The notes under the pieces were generated by a model. It did no database searches. It saw only the letters and a list, made by a program, of their open reading frames with translations, and was not told the origin of the DNA. A DNA stretch of 38,818 bases. It comes from WRCA01 sp964587855 (GTDB lineage: Bacteria > Pseudomonadota > Alphaproteobacteria > Rs-D84). The stretch covers positions 1-38,818 of the forward strand of contig CAZPLT010000008.1 in assembly GCA_964587855.1 (NCBI GenBank), in the 5' to 3' direction. The position numbers were made by a program, and so were the translations under genes. Position 1 is the stretch's first letter. Each line of letters begins with the position of its first letter. Below are positions 25,584-34,014 of the stretch, in pieces.

Positions 25584-28500
25584 TTATGCCTTTGTTATTT
25601 TTATAGATAGTTTGTGACCATCTATTTCAGTTTCATATTCTCCACTTCCAGATTTCATATTTGTTATCAATGCGTCTTTCATGATTGTATTACGATGCGC
25701 TTCCAGTGCGGCGGATAATTCGTTATCTGCATCGTATTCCAAAACTATACGATCAGAAACATCCAGTCCAATGGTTTTACGGGTATCTTGTATAAAGCGA
25801 AGCGCGTCATTTGCCAAACCTTCGGCTAATAATTCTGGTGTCAGATTTGTATCCAAAACAACCACGGCGGTATTGTCAGGCAACGCGGCGCCGGTAACGT
25901 TCGCTTTCACATTCAGACGCATTTCGTATTCGTCATTCAATAAGCCCCAATCGCCAGGGTTAAACCCAGGTTGTTTGCTGGCAGCCATAATATCTTTTAA
26001 TTTACTGCCCAATCTTGCGCCGATTTTCGGCGTAATTAAATACACAAACGAATCAGCAACAGACGAAACATCGTCCGAAAACACGACGAATTTTACATTC
26101 AGTTCATCACGTAAAATATCTGAAAATTCATTCATATCTGCGCCGAATATAGTCATTGTTTGTAATGGTAAACGATTGCGCATTTTATAATTTTCGCGCA
26201 GCATCTTTCCGGTTGCAACAATTTGCTGAACGCGACGCATATCATCCATAAGACGAATATTGTTGTTCTTTTTATATTTTGGGAAAGCTTCTAAATGAAC
26301 AGATTCTTTGCCAGTTAAGTTTTTATAAATATAATCACTGATAAATGGTGCAAGGGGTGCAAGTAATTTACATAATTCAGTCAAAACAAAATACAAAGTA
26401 TTAAATGCATCTTGATATTCGCCCCAAAAACGTTCACGGGATCTGCGGATATACCAGTTATTTAATATTTCCAAGAATCTTGTAAATTCACGTACCGCAA
26501 TATCAGGTTTGTATTCTTCCAGAGCACTAGACGCTGCGCCAACCAATTCATCTAGTTCTGCCAATATGTATTTATCTAAAACATTTTCCGAAGACAATGA
26601 ATCGCTGGCTGTTACTTTTCCAGCGTTCGCGTACAGGGTAAAGAAGTGATACGCATTCCAAAGGGGCGTCAGTATATTTTTGATAGATTCATTAAATACT
26701 TTGCCAGCTTTATCAATCAAGACAGGTTCGCCTTTGATGAAATTACTTCCCAACAAATAAAGCCTTATTGCGTCCGCGCCATAATCATCAAAAACTTTGC
26801 TGGGATCTTCGAAATTTCCCAGTGATTTTGACATTTTTCTTTTTTGTTCGTCCAATGTTAAACCATTTGCAGAAACGGCTTTGAACGCAGGTTTATCAAA
26901 TAAAGCCGTTGCCAAAACCATCAGTGTATAAAACCAACCGCGAGTTTGGTCGATTCCCTCGATAATATAATCTGCGGGGAAAGTTTTATCAAACTTGTCT
27001 TTGTTTTCAAATGGATAATGTAATGCAGCAAAAGGCATAGCCCCAGATTCAAACCAACAATCCAGAACGTCTGGGATGCGTTTCCATCCATCTTTTTCAA
27101 GTTTATCCAATGTTGGGCGATGCAAATCGTCTATTTTAACTCCGAAAAATTCTTCCAGTTCGGCAATTGAACCAAATATTTTAATTTCATCACCACGTTT
27201 CCAAATTGGTAATGGCGTACCCCAGAAACGATTACGTGTAATAGCCCAAGGTCTGGCATTTTCAATCCAAGATTTAAATCTTTCTCCTGCGCTGGTCCAA
27301 TTTACTTGTTTATTATTTTCAAGCAATCTGTCGCGCACGGCTGGTACGTTGATGTACCAAGAATTTGTTGCACGATAAATCAATTTGGTATGGGTACGAT
27401 CATCAAATGGATAGCTGTGCTTATATTGTTCTTTTTTAACCAGGTGTCCATTGTTTTGCAAATGTTGAATAATTTTAGGAGATGCATCAAAAATGTTTTC
27501 GCCCGCCCAATCTTTAACATCTGGCATGAAATTACCATAATCGTCAACGTTTAAGATTACAGGGAATGTGTTATCAAATTCGCGCGCAGCGGTAAAGTCT
27601 TCCTGGCCATATGCTGGCGCGATATGCACAATTCCAGTTCCATCATCATCAGAAACGTAATCAGCGGGAATTATTGAATATAATTTTTCATCGCTGTAAT
27701 AATTGAATAATGGTTTGTATTTTAATCCAACTAAATCAGAGCCATTTAATTCCCCAACTTTTTGGGCATTGGCAAGTTGTTTTTCATACGCTTTTAATCT
27801 GGATTCGGCAATGATGTATTCGGCGCCATCATCATCGCGCATAACCAAATATTTCATTTTTGGATGGACAGCCAATGCTGAATTTCCAGGCAAAGTCCAA
27901 GGCGTTGTTGTCCATGCCAAAACGCGGCGACCATCCATCAGTTCAAACCAAACAGTAATTGCATCATCTATAACGTCTGTATATTCTTTGGCGGCATCGG
28001 CGTTTGATACAACGGTTCCAAGTTTCCAAGAGAATGGATTTACTTTGTAATCTTCATATAACAAACCTTTTTCATACAGGCTTTTTAATGCCCATATGAC
28101 AGATTCCATAAAGTTTTTATCCATAGTTACATATTCTTGACCATCATTACCAAAATCAACCCAACGACCGATTCTGTTGATGTATCCACGCCATTCATCG
28201 GCATACAGCATAAGACCGCTGCGACACATATCACAGAAAGTCGCAATACCTTCTTTGGCGACAATATCAATAGATTTACAACCTGTTTTCTTTTCAACAG
28301 TTACTTCGGCAGGCAAACCATGAACGTCCCATCCAAATTGATGTGTAACATATTCCCCGCGCATAGTGTGATAGCGAAATACCATGTCTTTGACAGCGGA
28401 AACACCCAAATGCCCAACGTGTGGTTTACTGCTGGGGGTTGGGGGGCCATCATAAAAAGAAAAGTCTAAACGTGGTTTTTTAGCCGCATTTGTAGAAAGT

Positions 28501-28595
28501 GCTTTATGAAAAGTATCATCTGTGCGCCAAAAAGCCATGATTTGGCGTTCCAATTCTGGAAAGTTTGCCTTTGGTTCGGTCTTTAGATATGACAT
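25584..28595 (-). CDS. ileS: Isoleucyl-tRNA synthetase, long eukaryote-like type
   Basis: A 1003-residue class I synthetase. The HIGH-type motif is PHVGH within PPTPSSKPHVGHLGVSAVKD (about 51-70) and KMSKS occurs in KRKMSKSLGNFEDP (about 590). The CP1 editing domain lies between, with WTTTPWTLPGNSALAV. The anticodon-binding domain contains NWYIRRSRERFWG. The C-terminal part has no zinc-binding CxxC tail of the short bacterial type. The length and motif wording fit the eukaryote-like IleS found in Rickettsiales and other bacteria, a type often resistant to mupirocin; that resistance is inference from the family. A 24-base leader hairpin region lies upstream. Confidence 0.95.
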   Translation of the reverse strand: MSYLKTEPKANFPELERQIMAFWRTDDTFHKALSTNAAKKPRLDFSFYDGPPTPSSKPHVGHLGVSAVKDMVFRYHTMRGEYVTHQFGWDVHGLPAEVTVEKKTGCKSIDIVAKEGIATFCDMCRSGLMLYADEWRGYINRIGRWVDFGNDGQEYVTMDKNFMESVIWALKSLYEKGLLYEDYKVNPFSWKLGTVVSNADAAKEYTDVIDDAITVWFELMDGRRVLAWTTTPWTLPGNSALAVHPKMKYLVMRDDDGAEYIIAESRLKAYEKQLANAQKVGELNGSDLVGLKYKPLFNYYSDEKLYSIIPADYVSDDDGTGIVHIAPAYGQEDFTAAREFDNTFPVILNVDDYGNFMPDVKDWAGENIFDASPKIIQHLQNNGHLVKKEQYKHSYPFDDRTHTKLIYRATNSWYINVPAVRDRLLENNKQVNWTSAGERFKSWIENARPWAITRNRFWGTPLPIWKRGDEIKIFGSIAELEEFFGVKIDDLHRPTLDKLEKDGWKRIPDVLDCWFESGAMPFAALHYPFENKDKFDKTFPADYIIEGIDQTRGWFYTLMVLATALFDKPAFKAVSANGLTLDEQKRKMSKSLGNFEDPSKVFDDYGADAIRLYLLGSNFIKGEPVLIDKAGKVFNESIKNILTPLWNAYHFFTLYANAGKVTASDSLSSENVLDKYILAELDELVGAASSALEEYKPDIAVREFTRFLEILNNWYIRRSRERFWGEYQDAFNTLYFVLTELCKLLAPLAPFISDYIYKNLTGKESVHLEAFPKYKKNNNIRLMDDMRRVQQIVATGKMLRENYKMRNRLPLQTMTIFGADMNEFSDILRDELNVKFVVFSDDVSSVADSFVYLITPKIGARLGSKLKDIMAASKQPGFNPGDWGLLNDEYEMRLNVKANVTGAALPDNTAVVVLDTNLTPELLAEGLANDALRFIQDTRKTIGLDVSDRIVLEYDADNELSAALEAHRNTIMKDALITNMKSGSGEYETEIDGHKLSIKITKA

Positions 28596-28619
28596 TAACT
28601 TGCTCCTGGTAATAATAAA

Positions 28620-28635
28620 GGGCGCGTATGCGCCC
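28620..28635 (-). promoter_or_regulatory. GC-rich hairpin in the ileS leader
   Basis: A perfect 6-bp stem GGGCGC / GCGCCC with an ATAC loop. On the minus strand it is followed by TTTATTATTACC, and the ileS ATG is 24 bases away. It may be a weak terminator or attenuator in the leader, or simply the end of an upstream transcript. Confidence 0.45.
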
Positions 28636-28836
28636 CAGCAACCGCCAAAGCGCAGTGCCGAGTATTATATGATAATTATGTTTTTTATTTGCATAAGCTT
28701 GATTTTAATATAAGATTTTTACAATTTCCATAAAAATTTGATTTCCAGTTCTATTTTGTTATATTAAGGTTTAAATGTAAAAAATAAAACTGAAGATTGT
28801 ATTAATTGCCCACCGAAATTTAAAAATCGTTGTGTT

Positions 28837-28944
28837 ATGAAATATTTGCCAGAAGGCTGGGTTGGTTTTCCAGATTTATACTTTAATGAGGCTTTAAAAC
28901 GTAGGATATTAAGTTATGTGAATCAAGTCAGAATCACCAGATAA
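28837..28944 (+). CDS. Short orphan ORF, possibly a gene remnant
   Basis: A 35-codon ORF (MKYLPEGWVGFPDLYFNEAL to VNQVRITR). The frame is open upstream for a further 22 codons, back to a stop at 28765, and includes CINCPPKFKNRC, a cluster of three cysteines. There is no clear ribosome site. I do not recognise a family. It lies in the accessory stretch between ileS and the decayed tRNA and could be the end of an eroded gene rather than an expressed one. Nothing else is visible between 28660 and 28950. Confidence 0.2.
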   Translation: MKYLPEGWVGFPDLYFNEALKRRILSYVNQVRITR

Positions 28945-28949
28945 TTAAT

Positions 28950-29025
28950 ACTGTTCACATAATCTTAACCTGCGCCGCTTCCCCCCATTACGAACGATAT
29001 GCTCTATCAACTAAGCTGGACCAAC
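28950..29025 (-). pseudogene. Decayed second copy of tRNA-Thr(CGT)
   Basis: Aligned with the intact tRNA at 30511-30586, the similarity covers the 5' acceptor strand, D-arm (AGCTTAGTTGATAGAGCA), the anticodon loop with CGT, and part of the T-arm (GCAGGTT). The acceptor is GTTGGTC instead of GCCGGCC and no longer pairs; the 3' end lacks CCA. The matching region extends past the tRNA 5' end to 29063, where CTGGAAATTAA, the final bases of mnmG, is repeated. It is not functional as a tRNA. Confidence 0.75.
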
Positions 29026-29080
29026 GTGAATATCAATTTCATATAGAATTTCTTAATTTCCAGCAGAAAAAAGTAAATTT

Positions 29081-29719
29081 CTATTGTCGACCAATTTTAT
29101 TTCTTTTATCGGCAAGAAGTATTGTATTTCTGTTTCTTATTTCATCTAATGCGTTGGTTGGTGTTGATATTTGGCTATCTTTAATAATGTTATATTGAGT
29201 TTCCTCGGGTTTTAAAGTTATTTCTCTTGGTATTTTGTCCCAACCGAGCAGTTCTTTTACATTTAGTTCTGCGTCTTTATGTTTTTTATTAATGTTTTCG
29301 ATTTCAATATGTAAGTCAGAAATTTCTTTTAAAAGCACATTTATTTTTTGTAGAGTAATTTGTCTAGCAGAAAAAAGATGTCCCAACATCATAAGCGCAC
29401 GTTTTTTAGCAAGGGGCAATTCCTTTAATATTTGGTTTAAATTATGTTGGTATGATGTTTCATACGCATTCTTTAAAATCGAAATAACTCTTGTATCAGA
29501 ACATGTTGGAAATGGAATTTGGTTTGGGTGTGCCAGTTTAATCCATCTGAGTCTGGGCATAGGAATGTCACACGAAAATACTGTAAAATCAAGATTATTT
29601 GATAAATCAAGAGATGTAATAGAATTTTCTGGAATAATCGTATAAGCGAAAGTATATTTTATGCATATTTCTTCAAGCGCTTCAAAACATCCTAAATCAA
29701 TATGTCCCTTTAGTAACAA
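29081..29719 (-). CDS. Leucine-rich-like protein, paralog of the next gene, possibly decayed
   Basis: A 212-residue reading from a TTG codon at 29719. The same frame is open upstream to 29854 (45 more codons) with no ATG or GTG. The upstream codons encode residues that match the paralog at 29876-30448, including LKSLTIDPLLLKGHIDLGCF against LTTLSLDATLFEGHIDLKEF. So the original N-terminus extended further and lost its start codon, or the TTG is a weak start without a ribosome site. The middle has SLDLSNNLDFTVFSC, an LRR-like repeat unit. The C-terminal 100 residues form a helical, coiled-coil-like region not shared with the paralog. Function is unknown. Given T4SS genes elsewhere, an effector role is conceivable but unsupported. 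The reading from 29854 suggests a pseudogene. Confidence 0.5.
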   Translation of the reverse strand: MLLKGHIDLGCFEALEEICIKYTFAYTIIPENSITSLDLSNNLDFTVFSCDIPMPRLRWIKLAHPNQIPFPTCSDTRVISILKNAYETSYQHNLNQILKELPLAKKRALMMLGHLFSARQITLQKINVLLKEISDLHIEIENINKKHKDAELNVKELLGWDKIPREITLKPEETQYNIIKDSQISTPTNALDEIRNRNTILLADKRNKIGRQ

Positions 29720-29875
29720 AGGATCTATAGTTAAAGATTTTAAATCTTTAATTTCGCTTGATTTTATTTCATTAGAATTTAAAATCCTACGTATGTTTTT
29801 TATTGACTGATTTTTTAGTTCGTCTTTTTGTATTTCAAAGTTCCGTTTATGTTTTTATATGATTAAATAAACACT

Positions 29876-30448
29876 TTATGCTAATACATTTTGCCCAAAT
29901 CTTTTTAAAAACTGGGACATTAAAAATTCTTGATAATTTATATCTTCTTTATGGTTAAATTTTAATATATGTAAATGGTTGTCTAAAATAATCTTTAAAA
30001 AAGCTTTTTTGTCTTTATTAGGTTCTATGTTTATCTTATTAATCATATTTCTACAAAAAACTTCTTTTTTGCTATCTGTAAATGCGTCCAGAACATTTAA
30101 ATTCCCATTATAATAAAGGTTTTTTACTTGGTTTGAATGTGCTAAAGTTATCATGTTAAAATTCGGTACAGTTTTCGGGGCAAAATAAAGTTCTTTAATA
30201 TCTTTATTGCTGGACAAATCAAGAGATGTTATCCCATAAAAAATTCTGGATTCTACATTAAATGGTTTGAATATATATAAATTTTCAACTGAACGAAATT
30301 CTTTTAAATCTATATGTCCTTCAAACAAAGTCGCATCCAAAGATAATGTTGTTAAATTTGCGGCTTCTTTTATTGATATATTGTATGAATTGCATATCTT
30401 TGCCAGGTTTTCTTTGGATTGTTCTTCTAATAATATAGGCTCTGACAT
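29876..30448 (-). CDS. Leucine-rich-like hypothetical protein
   Basis: A 190-residue protein with ATG at 30448 and a good ribosome site AAGGGA. Residues about 30-120 show loose leucine-rich periodicity (LTTLSLDATLFEGHIDL, VENLYIF, ITSLDLSSNKDIKELYF, FNMITLAHSNQVKNLYY), similar to degenerate bacterial LRR proteins. A helical C-terminus follows. No signal peptide or membrane helix is visible, so it is probably cytoplasmic or a non-Sec substrate. It is a paralog of the gene at 29081-29719 and lies 62 bases downstream of tRNA-Thr on the same strand. The base composition is more AT-rich than that of the flanking core genes, consistent with acquired DNA. I do not recognise a named family. Confidence 0.6.
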   Translation of the reverse strand: MSEPILLEEQSKENLAKICNSYNISIKEAANLTTLSLDATLFEGHIDLKEFRSVENLYIFKPFNVESRIFYGITSLDLSSNKDIKELYFAPKTVPNFNMITLAHSNQVKNLYYNGNLNVLDAFTDSKKEVFCRNMINKINIEPNKDKKAFLKIILDNHLHILKFNHKEDINYQEFLMSQFLKRFGQNVLA

Positions 30449-30510
30449 AATAGTTCCCTTGTTATTTTAGGGATAGAATAGCACAGTAATAATGTTTGTC
30501 AATAAGCAAT

Positions 30511-30586
30511 TGGTGCCGGCCACAGGATTTGAACCTGCGACCCCCTCATTACGAATGAGATGCTCTACCAACTGAGCTAGGCCGGC
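30511..30586 (-). tRNA. tRNA-Thr (anticodon CGT)
   Basis: A 76-base cloverleaf with encoded CCA. The acceptor GCCGGCC pairs with GGCCGGC; the D-arm is AGCTCAGTTGGTAGAGC; the anticodon stem-loop is CTCAT-TCGTAAT-GAG with CGT, reading ACG (Thr); the T-arm is GCAGG-TTCAAAT-CCTGT. It lies 28 bases after the mnmG stop and is probably co-transcribed with it. Confidence 0.97.
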
Positions 30587-30614
30587 GTGAATATCACTTT
30601 AATATAGTGTTTTT

Positions 30615-32246
30615 TTAATTTCCAGTTCTAATTTTTCGCAAGACCACGATAATCCCAGCGGGCGTCATTCCCGGAATTCGTGATAAGTCTGCAATATTTT
30701 CTGGTCTGGTACGTGATAATTTTTGAATCAATTCATTGGTTAGTCCAGGCAATGATTTGTAATCAAAATCAGTTGGAATTTTCAGATTCGCATCGCGTTT
30801 ATAACTTTCTATTTCGCGTTGATTTCTGGCGATATATCCAGCATAAAGTTTGTCAATCTCTGCTATTTTCCCGGCTTTTTCGTTATATTTTTGTATGCGC
30901 TGGGATTCGGTAATCAGTCCGGCATCCACGGCAATTTTCCCCAAACGTGCAATAGCATTATCACTGCGCAAAGATAAACGAAATTCGGCGCGTGATGTAA
31001 ACATACGATAAGGTTCATCTATACCCAATGTTGTAATATCGTCTATTAAAACACCAATCATTGAATTTGTTCTGTCCAGTTGTAAATTTGCGCCCGCGGC
31101 ATTTGCGCCTGCGACCAAACCCTGGGCTGCAGCTTCTTCGTATCCAGATGTTCCATTTATTTGACCAGCAAAAAATATACCCGGCAAATCTTTGGATTCC
31201 AATGTTGATTTTAATGTTCTGGCGTCAATCGCATCATATTCTATGGCATATCCATAACGAGCTATACGTATGTTTTCAAGGCCGGGAATAGTACGTATCC
31301 ATTTTTCTTGGATGTCTGCACCAAAGCTGGTTGAAATTCCATTTGGGTAAATTAAATCGCTGTTTAAACCCTCGGGCTCTAAAAAAACATGATGGGATTT
31401 GTGTTCTGCAAAACGCATTACTTTATCTTCCAACGATGGGCAATAGCGGGGTCCTGTGCCAGTAATACTGCCATTATACATTGGTGCATTTTTTATATTA
31501 TCGCGAATAACCTGATGGGTTTCTTCTGTTGTATGAGTGATAAAACAATCAACGCGTGATTTGCACCCATCTTTTCCAGACGAAAACCATTCGTTGTTTT
31601 CATCACTGGGTTGTTTTTCACAAACAGAAAAATCAATAGAATCACGACATATTCTGGCTGGGGTTCCAGTTTTTAGACGTAGTAATGTAAAACCGGCTTT
31701 TTCAAGCGCTTTTGATATATTTTTATCGGCTTCTTGATATGTTCCGTCATCTTGCAATCTGCCTGATTTTATTTTTTCTGTGCCGCGATGAACCAAACCA
31801 CTCAGAAAAGTTCCTGTTGTTAGAACGATTGCCTTGCCCTGGTATTTCCCATTTACAATTTTATTTTCTAAATCTAAATCTTCAACGGACTCAAAAACAA
31901 GTTCTAGATTATTTTGATTCAGTAATTTTTTAATAGCATTATGATAAATCATCCGGTCAATTTGCGCCCGCAAAGCCTGGGTAGCTGCACCATGGGTTGC
32001 ATTTAATAGACGCCAATGAATTCCAGCCATATCCGCTGCTATCGGAATAATTCCACCAAAAGCGTCAATTTCAGCAACAATTTGGGATTTACCGGGGCCG
32101 CCAATACTGGGATTACATGACAATGCCCCCAAATCTGATTCTGATTTAGTAAGTAAAAGAGTTTTTGCACCACAACGTGCCGCCGCGGCTGCAGCTTCGG
32201 TTCCGGCATGGCCAGCGCCTATAACAATTACATCATAATTTATCAT
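30615..32246 (-). CDS. mnmG: tRNA U34 5-carboxymethylaminomethyl modification enzyme MnmG (short form)
   Basis: A 543-residue FAD protein that, with MnmE, modifies U34 of several tRNAs. The N-terminal dinucleotide motif is VIGAGHAGTEAAAAAARCG; conserved stretches include LSCNPSIGGPGKSQIV, TGTFLSGLVHRG, LKTGTPARI, GTGPRYCPSLEDKV and GYEEAAAQGLVAGANAA. The C-terminus is YAGYIARNQREIES to IPGMTPAGIIVVLRK. Usual length is about 620-630: some 80 residues of the C-terminal helical domain between FTSRAEFRLSLRSDNA and YAGYI are missing in frame. The last 11 bases of this gene are repeated near 29063 in the duplicated segment. Confidence 0.95.
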   Translation of the reverse strand: MINYDVIVIGAGHAGTEAAAAAARCGAKTLLLTKSESDLGALSCNPSIGGPGKSQIVAEIDAFGGIIPIAADMAGIHWRLLNATHGAATQALRAQIDRMIYHNAIKKLLNQNNLELVFESVEDLDLENKIVNGKYQGKAIVLTTGTFLSGLVHRGTEKIKSGRLQDDGTYQEADKNISKALEKAGFTLLRLKTGTPARICRDSIDFSVCEKQPSDENNEWFSSGKDGCKSRVDCFITHTTEETHQVIRDNIKNAPMYNGSITGTGPRYCPSLEDKVMRFAEHKSHHVFLEPEGLNSDLIYPNGISTSFGADIQEKWIRTIPGLENIRIARYGYAIEYDAIDARTLKSTLESKDLPGIFFAGQINGTSGYEEAAAQGLVAGANAAGANLQLDRTNSMIGVLIDDITTLGIDEPYRMFTSRAEFRLSLRSDNAIARLGKIAVDAGLITESQRIQKYNEKAGKIAEIDKLYAGYIARNQREIESYKRDANLKIPTDFDYKSLPGLTNELIQKLSRTRPENIADLSRIPGMTPAGIIVVLRKIRTGN

Positions 32247-32277
32247 GGATTTGATTATATGTTAAAAATATGGGAAA

Positions 32278-32739
32278 TCAAGATTTACGGCGTCTGCGGT
32301 ATTCATCCAAAGAAATTACCCGACCATCATCAGGCGTTTCATTGCTTTCTTCCAGTGGTAATTGTAAATCATTTCCAGCATTCATGGAATCTTTGGGTTG
32401 GAAATTTAAAATGAAATCAACACTGGTATCTTTGAATTCCAGCATGGCATCAAATGGTACACGAATATAGAAAGGACGGCCGTCAAATGTAAGCGTTACT
32501 CCAAACTCATCATCCGAAACATTTAAATTAGAATACGAGTATTGTAAAACAATAGTCATCAATTCTGGGTATCGCATACGCAAAAAATCCGGGATTACAA
32601 CACCCGGATCACGTGTACGAAACGTGATATAAAAATTTGCACTATCCCCCAGCCCATTTATCTGTGCATGGCGCAAAGCATCGCGGACAACGATTTTTAA
32701 TGCTTTTTCCAGTAACTGTGGATAATTTATTCCTTTCAT
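32278..32739 (-). CDS. sspB: SspB-family ClpXP specificity factor
   Basis: A 153-residue protein of the alphaproteobacterial SspB type, which delivers ssrA-tagged and other substrates to ClpXP. Diagnostic stretches are YPQLLEKALKIVVRDAL, FYITFRTRDPGVVIPDFLRMRYPELMTIVLQ, FGVTLTFDGRPFYIRVPFDAMLEFKDTSVDF. The C-terminal tail ends in a basic segment (ISLDEYRRRRKS) that could be the ClpX-binding module. Its start overlaps the recF stop by 4 bases (ATGA), so the two are translationally coupled. Confidence 0.9.
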   Translation of the reverse strand: MKGINYPQLLEKALKIVVRDALRHAQINGLGDSANFYITFRTRDPGVVIPDFLRMRYPELMTIVLQYSYSNLNVSDDEFGVTLTFDGRPFYIRVPFDAMLEFKDTSVDFILNFQPKDSMNAGNDLQLPLEESNETPDDGRVISLDEYRRRRKS

Positions 32740-33827
32740 ATTTCAACCTTACAACAGGCGCTGCCATTCGTGCAAGAAACAAATAAGGCATTTTTAATAT
32801 TTTTGAAAATGTCTAGTTCTGCGCCGGTTATCCAAATCTGCGCTGGGGTTAAATCCAATCGGTCGAATAAATCTGCGCGACTAATCTCGTCAAGATGAGA
32901 CGCAGCTTCGTCCAGCAAGATTACAACAGGCACATCTGTTCTGGCATTTAAAAGTTTTGCATTTGCAATAATCATCAGCATAAGTAACTTTTTTTGTTGT
33001 CCGGCTGATAACATATCCGCGTTCATGTTCAGGTCATTACGAAACATCGAAAAATCAGATTTGTGTGCGCCATCAATAACCATTTTTTCAGAAATAAATT
33101 GTCTGTTTGATTTCAAATAATCCAGATATTCTTTTTCTATATCAATACAACTTTGCCCATTTGCAAACCTGGATTCAAACCAGCCGGAAAGAACAATGTG
33201 TGCATTGGTTTCTAAATCTAGGAAATGATTTAGCTGTGCCACATACGCTACGCGGGCCGCTGCAACAGAAGCCGATATTTCAGAAAGCTGTTTTTCAATT
33301 GTGTTCAACCAATTATCATCAGCATTGCTTTTTATTGCAAATGTACGTTCCGATAAAAGTTTAGACATTCGCGCCACACGACCAGAATGTACGGGATCAA
33401 AGCCGGCCACCAAACGGTCTAAAAATGATCGTCTGTCAGATGCAGATTCTGCGAAAAGCCTGTCTTCTTTTGGGGTCAGCCAAATTACCCGGACCGATTT
33501 TGGTGCAGCAGATAGTGGCGCACTGTCATTATCAATGCGAAATTTACGACCAGAATCGCCATCGGTATAGGATATAGCCAAAGTAGTTTCGTTGTTCATT
33601 TCTACCTGAACAGAAAATCCCCCATCTCCGTTTATTTTGGCCAGTTCAGGCATTGATGCCCCACGCATTCCACCATTCCCAGATAACATGGAAACAGCCT
33701 CTAGAATTGCGGTTTTGCCACTGCCATTTGGACCGGTTATAATTATGTTTTTTTTGCCCGCTGTATTTATACGGGAAGATTCATGATTACGAAAATTAGT
33801 AAGGGTTAAAATACTTAACATATCCAT
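32736..33827 (-). CDS. recF: RecF recombination-mediator ATPase
   Basis: A 363-residue SMC-like ATPase that loads RecA at gaps. It begins LTLTNFRNHESSRI, has Walker A GPNGSGKTAILEAVSML (about 32-48), a signature-like MNADMLSAGQQKKLLMLMI (about 275), and Walker B VVILLDEAASHLDEISR (about 304-320). Length is normal. ATG at 33827 or the second ATG at 33821 may be used. recF commonly follows dnaN; here it heads recF-sspB and no dnaN or gyrB is adjacent. Confidence 0.93.
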   Translation of the reverse strand: MDMLSILTLTNFRNHESSRINTAGKKNIIITGPNGSGKTAILEAVSMLSGNGGMRGASMPELAKINGDGGFSVQVEMNNETTLAISYTDGDSGRKFRIDNDSAPLSAAPKSVRVIWLTPKEDRLFAESASDRRSFLDRLVAGFDPVHSGRVARMSKLLSERTFAIKSNADDNWLNTIEKQLSEISASVAAARVAYVAQLNHFLDLETNAHIVLSGWFESRFANGQSCIDIEKEYLDYLKSNRQFISEKMVIDGAHKSDFSMFRNDLNMNADMLSAGQQKKLLMLMIIANAKLLNARTDVPVVILLDEAASHLDEISRADLFDRLDLTPAQIWITGAELDIFKNIKNALFVSCTNGSACCKVEI

Positions 33828-33874
33828 GAAATAATAAAGAAAATAGGGCCATTCTTCAACATAATAAATTTAAG

Positions 33875-33903
33875 TTGAAAATGTGTAATGTATCCGTTAT
33901 GAT
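33875..33903 (+). promoter_or_regulatory. Promoter of tRNA-Cys
   Basis: TTGAAA (33875-33880), a 17-base spacer, and TATGAT (33898-33903). The predicted start near 33910 is 3 bases before the mature tRNA. Confidence 0.75.
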
Positions 33904-33912
33904 TGTGGCTCA

Positions 33913-33986
33913 GGCCTGATGGCAGAAGGGTTATGCACCGGACTGCAAATCCGTTTATGCCGGTTCGAATCCGACTCAGGCCTCCA
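33913..33986 (+). tRNA. tRNA-Cys (anticodon GCA)
   Basis: A 74-base cloverleaf with encoded CCA. The acceptor GGCCTGA pairs with TCAGGCC; discriminator is U, as required for Cys; the anticodon loop CTGCAAA carries GCA; the T-arm is GCCGG-TTCGAAT-CCGAC, with one mismatch-like end pair. A strong promoter lies directly upstream. Confidence 0.97.
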
Positions 33987-34014
33987 ATTTTCCATCCAAG
34001 CATTGAGAAAAACA

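Noticed and set aside
25681..28050. Several plus-strand ORFs of 80-170 codons antisense to ileS
   Set aside because: They are low-complexity shadows of a well-supported gene with no ribosome sites or recognisable domains; the same holds for antisense ORFs in topA, dnaG, infB and nusA.
28738..28757. Possible third copy of the mnmG tail (TTTCCAGTTCTA)
   Set aside because: Only about 13 bases match and the flanks do not align, so chance in AT-rich DNA is as likely.
33919..34014. N-terminal extension of the GT11 protein
   Set aside because: The extension reads through tRNA-Cys; the ATG at 34015 begins the conserved domain.
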